This document shows, piece after piece, positions 1-6,587 of a stretch of DNA of 61,049 bases. Under the pieces are notes generated by a model, which saw only the letters and a list, made by a program, of their open reading frames with translations, made no database searches and was not told where the DNA came from. The stretch comes from an uncultured Oscillibacter sp. Its GTDB lineage: Bacteria > Bacillota > Clostridia > Oscillospirales > Oscillospiraceae. Positions within the stretch are counted from its first letter, which is position 1, and every line of letters starts with the position of its first letter. The DNA is taken from assembly GCA_946183175.1 (NCBI GenBank), contig CAMHBH010000001.1, positions 1-61,049 of the forward strand, in the 5' to 3' direction. The translations under genes were made by a program, and so were the position numbers.

Positions 1-2
1 GG

Positions 3-239
3 CCCCGTGTCCGCGCCGTACTCGTCGCGGAAAGCGTCGCGGCGGCGCTGTCGCTACTGCTACTCGGCGGCGTCGCCGGACTGCTCATGCTGTGTACGGC
101 GGCGGTCGTACTGTCGCGCTACGTAGTCGTCGCAAGGCGCGACTTCGGCGGCGCGTCCGGGGACTTGGCGGGCTGGTTCCTGCAAAAAGTAGAACTCTGG
201 ATGCTGGCGGCGCTGGTCTTCGCGCAATACGTAAGGTAA
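3..239 (+). CDS. cobS: Adenosylcobinamide-GDP ribazoletransferase, C-terminal part (cut by window edge)
   Basis: This is the last 78 residues of a membrane protein whose start lies outside the window. CobS joins adenosylcobinamide-GDP to alpha-ribazole, the last joining step of cobalamin synthesis, in the cytoplasmic membrane. The visible part has one long hydrophobic helix (LSLLLLGGVAGLLML) followed by the CobS terminal signature RRDFGGASGDLAGW and a second hydrophobic stretch before the stop at 237-239. The FGG-x-(S/T)GD motif near the end is typical of the family and it sits beside other cobalamin genes, so the call is fairly safe despite truncation. Confidence 0.8.
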   Translation, partial: PRVRAVLVAESVAAALSLLLLGGVAGLLMLCTAAVVLSRYVVVARRDFGGASGDLAGWFLQKVELWMLAALVFAQYVR

Positions 240-425
240 TTGCGGCGCGTTCGCATGATACGCAAGATATACTGATGAGCTGTAAGATTTGCCACCCGTC
301 TTTCCGGAAAGCCCGTCATGAGCGGGGCGCAATCTGACAAGCGGCAAATTTCAACGTTCACGAGTATAGTTACGGCGCGCGTTACGGGATAATGTCGGCA
401 CACCACGCAAAGTAAGGAGGACAGT
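240..425. other. Intergenic gap between cobS and cobU-like gene
   Basis: These 186 bases hold no credible coding sequence. I searched for a B12 box and a consensus promoter and found neither; GATAAT at 388-393 has no matching -35. A ribosome site (AAGGAGG) lies just before the next start. The downstream genes may be read through from cobS. Confidence 0.4.
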
Positions 426-764
426 ATGCTTTTCATTTTCGGGCCGCTCTACAGCGGCAAACGCACTGTTGCGGCGTCGCTGTTGGGCTGTGGCGTGTAC
501 GAACTGCCGCGCCGCGCCGTCTGGGACGTACAGGAACTCGCGGCGCGTTCCGGCGACCTCGACGCCCTCGCGGACGAACTGTCGCGCTACGAGGCGGTTA
601 TCGCCACCGAGACGGGCGGGGGCGTCGTACCCGTAGACGTAACGGAACGCAAGGCCCGGGAGGCCGCCGGACGCCTCAATTGTCTGTTGGCGCAACGCGC
701 GGCGGCGGTTGTACGCGTATTCTGCGGGATTCCGCTCGTCATCCGGGGGGAATTGCCGTGCTGA
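426..764 (+). CDS. cobU: Short CobU-like adenosylcobinamide kinase / guanylyltransferase homologue
   Basis: This 112-residue protein resembles CobU, which phosphorylates adenosylcobinamide and then transfers GMP to it. Usual CobU proteins are about 180 residues. The N-terminus keeps a weakened P-loop (GPLYSGKRT) and the C-terminal half keeps the family end (TETGGGVVPVD, then AAGRLNCLLAQ and a terminal GIPLVIRG). The middle section, where the guanylylated histidine normally lies, is missing. The start has a good ribosome site (AAGGAGG). Its end overlaps the cbiB start by 7 bases, which suggests translational coupling. It may be a reduced but working enzyme, a P-loop kinase only, or a decaying gene. 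Confidence 0.65.
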   Translation: MLFIFGPLYSGKRTVAASLLGCGVYELPRRAVWDVQELAARSGDLDALADELSRYEAVIATETGGGVVPVDVTERKAREAAGRLNCLLAQRAAAVVRVFCGIPLVIRGELPC

Positions 765-1696
765 TTCCGTGCGCGGCGCTCTGCGCGTTCGTACTCGATT
801 TGCTTTTCGGCGACCCCGCCGCGATTCCGCACCCCGTCGTACTCATGGGCCGCTGTATCACGCGCGCGGAGGCGTTCTTACGGGCGCGCCTGCCCGATTC
901 TGTCGGCGGCGTCGTACTGGCCGCGTCCCTGCCCCTGCTGACGTTCGCCGCCGCGCTCGGACTTTGCCGCGTCGCCGCGTATGTACACCCCCTCTGCCAC
1001 TTCGCCCTGCAAACGTTCTGGGGCTGGCAGTCGTTAGCCCTGCACGGACTGGCCGACGAAAGCCGCAACGTATACGCGCAACTGTGCAAGCCCGACCTGC
1101 GCGCGGCGCGGGAGGCGGTGGCGCGGATTGTCGGGCGCGACACCGGCAAACTCGACGAGTACGGAGTAATTCGCGCCGCCGTGGAGAGCGTCGCGGAGAA
1201 CTTTTCCGACGGCGTCGCCGCGCCGTTGCTGTACTTCTTCCTGGGCGGCGCGCCGCTGGCGCTGGCCTACAAGGCCGTCAACACCATGGACAGCATGATA
1301 GGCTACAGGAACGCGCGCTACCTGCGATTCGGGCGGGCCGCCGCGAAACTCGACGACGCCGCGAACTATGTACCGTCGCGAATCGCGGCGCTGTGCTGGG
1401 TACTCTCGGCAGCGCTGACGGGGTACGACGCGCGGGAGGCGTGGCGAATCTGGCGGCGCGACCGTCGCAAGCACGCGAGCCCGAACGCCGGACAGACGGA
1501 ATCGGCCTGCGCGGGCGCGCTGGGGATTCAGTTGGGCGGCCCGGCGTACTACTTCGGGGAGTATTGCGACAAGCCCCGCCTCGGAGACGCGACGCGTCAG
1601 CCGGAGGCGGCGGACATTCTGCGCGCGAATCGGATGTTGTACGCGGCTGGCGTACTGTTACTGGCGGCGCTGTGCGCGTTGGGCTGTCGGTTCTAG
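758..1696 (+). CDS. cbiB: Adenosylcobinamide-phosphate synthase CbiB
   Basis: CbiB condenses adenosylcobyric acid with the aminopropanol (phosphate) arm, in the membrane. The protein is 312 residues from a GTG at 758, the normal length. I chose this start because it overlaps the cobU-like stop, follows a G-rich ribosome site, and gives the family N-terminus VLIPCAALCAFVLDLLFGDP. Family motifs follow in order: PHPVVLMG near residue 25, AVESVAENFSDGV near 145, YKAVNTMDSMIGY near 172, and SPNAGQTESACAGAL near 240. There are several hydrophobic helices, one at the C-terminus. An upstream in-frame ATG at 680 exists but would add a tail with no family match. Confidence 0.93.
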   Translation: MLIPCAALCAFVLDLLFGDPAAIPHPVVLMGRCITRAEAFLRARLPDSVGGVVLAASLPLLTFAAALGLCRVAAYVHPLCHFALQTFWGWQSLALHGLADESRNVYAQLCKPDLRAAREAVARIVGRDTGKLDEYGVIRAAVESVAENFSDGVAAPLLYFFLGGAPLALAYKAVNTMDSMIGYRNARYLRFGRAAAKLDDAANYVPSRIAALCWVLSAALTGYDAREAWRIWRRDRRKHASPNAGQTESACAGALGIQLGGPAYYFGEYCDKPRLGDATRQPEAADILRANRMLYAAGVLLLAALCALGCRF

Positions 1697-1776
1697 ACGA
1701 CGGTGCTATGTGCGACAAGCTGTCGGTTACAGAGTACGGCGGCGCTGTACGCGCCGGACTTTCGGAGGTGACGAAC

Positions 1777-2814
1777 ATGCACGGCGGAGACTATACCGGA
1801 AAACTGCTCGATTTCTCGGCGAACGTCAGCCCGCTGGGCGTACCGGAGGGAGTACGCGCGGCGATAGCGGAGGCGGCGTCGGGGGCGGCGCGCTACCCCG
1901 ACCCCTACTGCCGCCGTCTGTGTACGGCGATTGCGGAGGCGGACGCCGTGCCGCCGGAGTGCGTACTGTGCGGAAACGGCGCGTCCGACCTGATTTTCCG
2001 CGCGGCGCTGGCGGCGCGTCCCGGACGCGCGCTCGTCCCCGCCCCGACGTTCTCCGAATACGAGGCCGCGCTGTCGCTGGCGGGCTGTGCCGTGTCGCGG
2101 CACCCGCTCGCGCCCGAACGCGGCTTCCGTCCCGGCGACGACTTCCTCGACGCCCTCCCGCCCGGTATCGACATGGTATTCCTATGTCAGCCCGACAACC
2201 CGACGGGCGTCACTGTCCCGAAAGCGCTCCTGTTCCGTATCCTGCGGCGCTGTCGGGACATCCACTGCCGCCTGATTTTCGACGAGTGCTTTCTGGGCTT
2301 CCTGGACTGCCCGGAGGACTTTACACTACAGGAATTTTTGCCCGACTTCCCGAACTTACTGATTCTCCGCGCGTTTACGAAGCTGTACGGCATGGCGGGC
2401 GCGCGGCTGGGCTACGCGCTGTGTTCGGACGCCGCGTTTCTGTCGCGAATGCGCCGCTGCGGGCCGCCGTGGAGCGTGTCCGGACTTGCGCAGGCGGCGG
2501 GCGTCGCGGCGTTGCACGAGCGCGGCTACGTCGACGCCGTGCGGCGGCTGGTGTCACGCGAACGCCCCGCGCTCTACGACGCCCTCCGCGCGCTGGGGCT
2601 GTACGTGATTCCGGGGGAGGCGAATTTCTTACTGTTTCAAAGTCCGTGCCCGCTGGACGCGCCGTTACAGGAGCGCGGAATCTTTCTCCGCAACTGCGGC
2701 GACTTCCACGGCCTTGACAGTACATGGTACCGCGTGGCCGTGCGGACGGGCGTGGAAAACCGCCGCCTGACGGCGGCATTACGGGAGGTGTTGGACGCGT
2801 GGCGAAACGCTTGA
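1777..2814 (+). CDS. cobD: L-threonine-O-3-phosphate decarboxylase CobD (PLP enzyme)
   Basis: This fold-type I PLP enzyme makes (R)-1-aminopropan-2-ol phosphate, the arm linking the corrin ring to the lower ligand. The start at 1777 is set by GGAGGTG at 1764-1770 and by the family opening MHGGDYTGKLLDFSANVSPLG. An ATG at 1708 in the same frame is possible but has no ribosome site. The product is 345 residues. Family motifs are ARYPDPYC, CGNGASDLIF, CQPDNPTG, and the PLP lysine K202 in FTKLYGMAGARLGY. Its stop overlaps the next start region. It is histidinol-phosphate-aminotransferase-like, but the neighbouring cobalamin genes and the HGGD start favour CobD. Confidence 0.92.
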   Translation: MHGGDYTGKLLDFSANVSPLGVPEGVRAAIAEAASGAARYPDPYCRRLCTAIAEADAVPPECVLCGNGASDLIFRAALAARPGRALVPAPTFSEYEAALSLAGCAVSRHPLAPERGFRPGDDFLDALPPGIDMVFLCQPDNPTGVTVPKALLFRILRRCRDIHCRLIFDECFLGFLDCPEDFTLQEFLPDFPNLLILRAFTKLYGMAGARLGYALCSDAAFLSRMRRCGPPWSVSGLAQAAGVAALHERGYVDAVRRLVSRERPALYDALRALGLYVIPGEANFLLFQSPCPLDAPLQERGIFLRNCGDFHGLDSTWYRVAVRTGVENRRLTAALREVLDAWRNA

Positions 2815-4250
2815 TGGTACAAGGTACGATGTCGGGCGCGGGGAAAAGCCTGTTGTGTACGGCGCTGTGCCGGATATTCCGGCAGGACGGCCTACGCGTC
2901 GCGCCGTTCAAAAGTCAGAACATGTCGCTCAACAGCTACGTCACGGCGGACGGGCGGGAAATAGGCCGCGCGCAGGCCGTACAGGCACAGGCCGCCGGAA
3001 TCGCGCCCGACGCCCGCATGAATCCCGTACTGCTTAAACCGTCGAGCGACACGGGCAGTCAGGTCATCGTCAACGGCGCGGCGCGCGGGCATATGGGCGC
3101 CGTCGACTACTTCCGCTACCGGGAATCGCTGATTCCCGAAATCCTGTCGGCCTTTGACAGTCTGGCGGCGGAGTACGATGTAATCGTCATGGAGGGCGCG
3201 GGAAGTCCGGCGGAAATCAACCTCCGCGAAAACGACATTGTCAACATGGGCCTCGCGGCGCTGACCGACGCCCCCGTGATACTCGTCGGGGATATCGACC
3301 GTGGCGGGGTGTTCGCGCAACTGTACGGCACTGTCGCCTTACTCACGCCGCCGGAGCGGGCGCGCGTCTGGGGGTTCGTAATTAACAAGTTTCGCGGGGA
3401 CTTGGAAATCTTGCGTCCGGGCCTCGCCGAACTTGAGATGCTCACGAGTATTCCTGTCCTGGGCGTGGTGCCGTACTTACAGGCCGACATCGACGACGAG
3501 GACTCGCTGTCGCCGACGCTCTCCCGCGACACCCCCGGGGACGCGCTGGACATCGCGGTCATACGCTTCCCGCGCCTGTCGAACTTCACCGACTTCGCGC
3601 CGCTGGGCGTGCGCTACGTCGACCGCGCGCCGCGTCTGGGCGCGCCGGATATGGTGATTCTACCCGGAACAAAAAGTACCGTAGCCGACTTGTTATGGGC
3701 GCGGCAAAACGGCCTGGAAAGCGCAATCCTGAAACTCGCCGCGCGCGGGACGCCGATTTTAGGCATATGCGGCGGCTATCAAATGTTGGGCGAACGAATC
3801 GACGACCCGCACGGGGCGGAATCCGCGTTGCCGACGTTGCGCGGAATGGGCCTGTTGCCGTGCCGTACAGTCTTCGCGGCGTCGAAAACGCTACGGCGCG
3901 CGCGGGGTATCGCGACGGGCGGCCCGTTCGACGGCGCGGCCCTCGACGGCTACGAAATCCATATGGGCGTCACGGAGGCGCGCGGCCCGGCCTTCTGCGT
4001 ACTCGACGGCGCGCGCCCCGACGGGTGTCGACAGGGTAACGTCATGGGGACGTATCTGCACGGCCTGTTCGACAGCGGGGAGGCCGCGCAAAAACTCCGC
4101 GCGTGGCTCCTCGCCCGTAAGGGAATCGCGTCCGGAGACGCAAAGCCGGAATCGCGGGAGGCGTACCGGGAGAGGCAGTACGACTTGTTAGCGGCGGGCG
4201 TCCGGGCCGCGCTGGATATGGACGCCCTGCGGCGTATTTTGGAGGGTTGA
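2799..4250 (+). CDS. cobQ: Cobyric acid synthase (glutamine-dependent amidase)
   Basis: The enzyme (CobQ, called CbiP in the anaerobic pathway) amidates four carboxylates of adenosylcobyrinic acid a,c-diamide using glutamine and ATP. It is 483 residues from GTG 2799, placed by GGAGGTG at 2784-2790; an ATG at 2814 is the alternative. The N-terminal half is a dethiobiotin-synthetase-like ATPase with P-loop VQGTMSGAGKSLLC, then KSQNMSLNSYV and VMEGAGSPAEINL. The C-terminal half is a class I glutamine amidotransferase with nucleophile C324 (LGICGGYQML) and H421 (GTYLHGLFD). It overlaps the end of cobD by 16 bases, so the genes are cotranscribed. Confidence 0.95.
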   Translation: MAKRLMVQGTMSGAGKSLLCTALCRIFRQDGLRVAPFKSQNMSLNSYVTADGREIGRAQAVQAQAAGIAPDARMNPVLLKPSSDTGSQVIVNGAARGHMGAVDYFRYRESLIPEILSAFDSLAAEYDVIVMEGAGSPAEINLRENDIVNMGLAALTDAPVILVGDIDRGGVFAQLYGTVALLTPPERARVWGFVINKFRGDLEILRPGLAELEMLTSIPVLGVVPYLQADIDDEDSLSPTLSRDTPGDALDIAVIRFPRLSNFTDFAPLGVRYVDRAPRLGAPDMVILPGTKSTVADLLWARQNGLESAILKLAARGTPILGICGGYQMLGERIDDPHGAESALPTLRGMGLLPCRTVFAASKTLRRARGIATGGPFDGAALDGYEIHMGVTEARGPAFCVLDGARPDGCRQGNVMGTYLHGLFDSGEAAQKLRAWLLARKGIASGDAKPESREAYRERQYDLLAAGVRAALDMDALRRILEG

Positions 4251-4252
4251 GC

Positions 4253-4891
4253 GTGGGCGAAATCAGAACTCCCGCCGAAATTGAGCGGGAGAGCATGCGA
4301 ATCATAGACGAGGAGCTATCGCGGCGGGGAATCGTCCTGCCGCCCGGACGCGCGGCGGTCGTCAAGCGCGCCATTCACGCGACGGCGGATTTTGACTACG
4401 CCGAAACGCTACAATTCACGCCGGACGCGCCGTCGGAATTGCGCGGCGGCGTGATTGTCACCGATACCAATATGGCCCTCGCGGGAATCAACAAGGCGGC
4501 GCTACGGCGTCTGGGCGCGGCGGCGTACTGCTTTATGGCTGACGACAGTATCGCGGCGGCGGCGCGGCGACACGGGACGACGCGCGCGGCGGCGTCTATG
4601 GCCTACGCGCTGGGACGGTATCCGGGGGCGGTGTTCGCAATCGGCAACGCGCCCACGGCGCTGTTACGCCTCGCGGAAGGCGTGGAGGCGGGCGCGCGTC
4701 CGACGTTGGTAATCGGCGTCCCGGTGGGGTTCGTCAACGTCGCGGAGAGCAAGGAGCGTCTCTGGGCGGCGTGTACGCGGCGGGGCGTCCCGGCGATAGT
4801 GTCGGCGGGGCGCAAGGGCGGAAGCGGCGTCGCGGCGGCCATTTGCAACGCGCTCCTCTACGCCGCGCGTGATTCCATTCCGCCCTGTTGA
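4253..4891 (+). CDS. cbiC: Cobalt-precorrin-8 methylmutase CbiC
   Basis: CbiC moves the C-11 methyl group to C-12, giving cobyrinate. The 212-residue protein begins at GTG 4253, seven bases after GGAGG at 4241-4245; a TTG at 4247 is too close to that site. The catalytic histidine is H42 in AIHATADFDY. Other family segments are VTDTNMALAGI, FAIGNAPTALLRL, IGVPVGFVNVAESKE and the glycine-rich GRKGGSGVAAAICNALLY at the end. It is the last gene of the cobalamin run and is followed by a strong terminator. The presence of this ring-contraction-stage gene implies that de novo synthesis genes lie elsewhere. Confidence 0.94.
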   Translation: MGEIRTPAEIERESMRIIDEELSRRGIVLPPGRAAVVKRAIHATADFDYAETLQFTPDAPSELRGGVIVTDTNMALAGINKAALRRLGAAAYCFMADDSIAAAARRHGTTRAAASMAYALGRYPGAVFAIGNAPTALLRLAEGVEAGARPTLVIGVPVGFVNVAESKERLWAACTRRGVPAIVSAGRKGGSGVAAAICNALLYAARDSIPPC

Positions 4892-4930
4892 TACGAAAAG
4901 CGGGACAGTTCCCGCAAAATCACGCGAAAA

Positions 4931-4965
4931 AGCAAGCCTTCCCCAATAACGGGGAGGGCTTGCTT
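4931..4965. terminator. Two-way terminator shared by cbiC and the CRISPR array
   Basis: A 14-bp stem with one G-U pair (AGCAAGCC..TCCCC against GGGGA..GGCTTGCT) closes a six-base loop. On the + strand it is followed by TTTT, ending cbiC. On the - strand it is followed by TTTTTCG, ending the CRISPR transcript. The right arm runs into the outermost CRISPR repeat. Confidence 0.88.
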
Positions 4966-5371
4966 TTGTCCCTCATAGGGAAGGTATGACCTCCGAGGTT
5001 ACCATTCCCGTCGAGCCTGACCCCGAGGTGACCATTCCGTTTTAATCCCTCATAGGGAAGGTATGACATGGGGTGGCTGTTGCGGTATGACCATACGTGC
5101 CACGTAGACGTCGAATACTAGTTTTAATCCCTCATAGGGAAGGTATGACAAGGACCCCTACACCCCGGAAGAACGCGCTCTCATTGAGAGCATGTGGAAA
5201 GTTTTAATCCCTCATAGGGAAGGTATGACTTACGCATACGGCACGGACGGAAACGAAGTACGGCAGTTTTGTTTTAATCCCTCATAGGGAAGGTATGACT
5301 TAGTGCGATGACTCGGGATGAGTTCTTTGCTCTGTTGAAAAGGTTTTAATCCCTCATAGGGAAGGTATGAC
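4962..5371 (-). CRISPR. Small CRISPR array: six 29-bp repeats, five long spacers, no cas genes nearby
   Basis: Repeats lie at 4962-4990 (imperfect), 5039-5067, 5121-5149, 5201-5229, 5271-5299 and 5343-5371. On the + strand each begins GTTTTAATCCC, has the dyad CCCT-CAT-AGGG and ends GGTATGAC; the five inner copies are identical. The leftmost copy has three changes, all at one end. Spacers are 48, 53, 51, 41 and 43 bases, long and uneven. I infer transcription on the - strand for three reasons: the worn repeat is then distal; the repeat then ends ATTAAAAC, like a crRNA 5' tag; and a consensus promoter faces into the array from the right. No cas gene is visible within the window. Confidence 0.95.
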
Positions 5372-5735
5372 AACGGAAAAATGGCTCGGTGTAAAGGCGA
5401 AAACTTGCGCGGTCAAACTGTTTGATAGCCGAAAAGTCGGTCGGTGCCTGTGCGGGACAACCCGCAAACCCGCATGGTTACGGCATTCTTTGAAATCCCA
5501 TTTTCTGGAATCGACATCGACCGACTTTTTGCCACGTTTTCAGTCCGATTCGATTTACAGCGGCAAAGGATTTCCTTGGAATGGTGTCATTATAGCGGAT
5601 TGCCGCTGTCCTGTCAAGCCTTTTTTCGACGAAAAGCGTCAAAAAGACCGACCGACTTTTTTGTATCGAAATAGAACGAATGTTCCCACGCCGTTTTGAA
5701 TCAGGTACGGCTTTCCCTGTCCCCCGCGCGTCCTT
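5372..5735 (-). promoter_or_regulatory. CRISPR leader region
   Basis: This 364-base AT-richer stretch separates the array from the end of metF and holds no believable gene. It contains the array promoter (see next entry) and three copies of a motif related to CCGACTTTTTG: one at 5518-5531, one at 5646-5663 upstream of the promoter, and one inverted at 5432-5444. The roughly 210 bases between the predicted transcript start and the first repeat fit a leader. Confidence 0.7.
5589..5617 (-). promoter_or_regulatory. Promoter of the CRISPR array
   Basis: On the - strand, TTGACA (5617-5612) and TATAAT (5594-5589) are separated by exactly 17 bases, a perfect housekeeping-sigma consensus. Transcription would start near 5582 and run left through the leader into the repeats. 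No other leftward gene follows it before the array. Confidence 0.85.
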
Positions 5736-6587
5736 TTACGCGTACTCTTTCCGGACTTGGCGCACGATTTCGGCGGAAAGCCCGGTACGCCGGAACGGCG
5801 TCATAAGATATAACCCGTCGACGCAGGCCAGCACGTCCCGCGCCGTGCGCAGGGACAGTTCCAGCGCGATACGCCCGGCCTCGTCCTTGTCCTTGCCCTC
5901 GTAGAGCGCGATTATCTCCGGGCTGACCCGAATCCCCGTGACGTGCTCGTTGAGAAAACACGCGTTGCGATAACTGACTATCGGGAACACCCCACCCAGA
6001 ATCGTACCGCGCAACGCTTCCCGCGCAAGTTTCAGATTTTCCAGCGCCTCCGGCGACAAAATCGGCTGTGTCAGGAATCCCGTCACGCCGCAGTCCTCCT
6101 TTTCGCGGGCGCGTTCCAATTCGCGCGCGAACTCCCGCGCGTTGACGTTCAAAGCGCCGAATATCCGGAACGGCGTGTGGAAAACCGTCTCGTTCATCTC
6201 GCGCACGACCCGCGCCAGTTGCCGCGACTGTACCTGAAACACGGGCTTGACGTTTCCGCGCTCCTCCGGCGGGATGGGGTCCCCGGTGACAAGTAAGATA
6301 TGGTGTACGCCCTCGATGGACAGCGCCAGAAGCGCGGCGCGCATAGCGTTGAGATTCCGGTCGCGGCAGGTCATGTGCGGGAGCGCCTCGATACCGTACT
6401 GACGCTTAATAATGGCGGCGAGTACGCAACTGTCGGCGCGGGGCCGCCCGACGGGGCAGTCGGCGATTGTAATCAAGTCCGCGCCCGCGTCGCGGATAGC
6501 CTGTACGCCGTCCATAAAAAACACGGCGTCGTCGTCCGCGGGCGGGTCGAGTTCCACGGCGATTACAGGCCGTTTCGTTTCGTTCAT
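5736..6587 (-). CDS. metF: Methylenetetrahydrofolate reductase
   Basis: The 283-residue protein reduces 5,10-methylene-THF to 5-methyl-THF, the methyl donor used by MetH. It opens with RPVIAVELDPP and has the flavin/folate-barrel segments LPHMTCRDRN and ILLVTGDP, then GFLTQPILSPE and a terminal VDGLYLMTPF. The ATG at 6587 overlaps the metH stop (ATGA) and is preceded by AAGGTG, so translation is coupled. In many Firmicutes this domain is fused behind a homocysteine methyltransferase domain; here it is a separate polypeptide in the same operon. Confidence 0.9.
   Translation of the reverse strand: MNETKRPVIAVELDPPADDDAVFFMDGVQAIRDAGADLITIADCPVGRPRADSCVLAAIIKRQYGIEALPHMTCRDRNLNAMRAALLALSIEGVHHILLVTGDPIPPEERGNVKPVFQVQSRQLARVVREMNETVFHTPFRIFGALNVNAREFARELERAREKEDCGVTGFLTQPILSPEALENLKLAREALRGTILGGVFPIVSYRNACFLNEHVTGIRVSPEIIALYEGKDKDEAGRIALELSLRTARDVLACVDGLYLMTPFRRTGLSAEIVRQVRKEYA

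Noticed and set aside
240..425. Cobalamin riboswitch before the cobU-like gene
   Set aside because: No B12 box or characteristic long stem structure is visible in the 186 bases.
709..1776. Long 5' extension of cobD in the same frame
   Set aside because: The extension is an out-of-frame shadow of cbiB; the HGGD start and ribosome site at 1764-1770 set the true start.
4962..5371. CRISPR array read on the + strand from the cbiC side
   Set aside because: The worn repeat would then be leader-proximal, a terminator would sit before the first repeat, and the perfect promoter faces the other way.
5367..5699. Open frame of 110 codons across the last repeat and the CRISPR leader
   Set aside because: It starts inside a repeat, has no ribosome site, and its product looks like random translation. 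The leader and promoter explain the region better.
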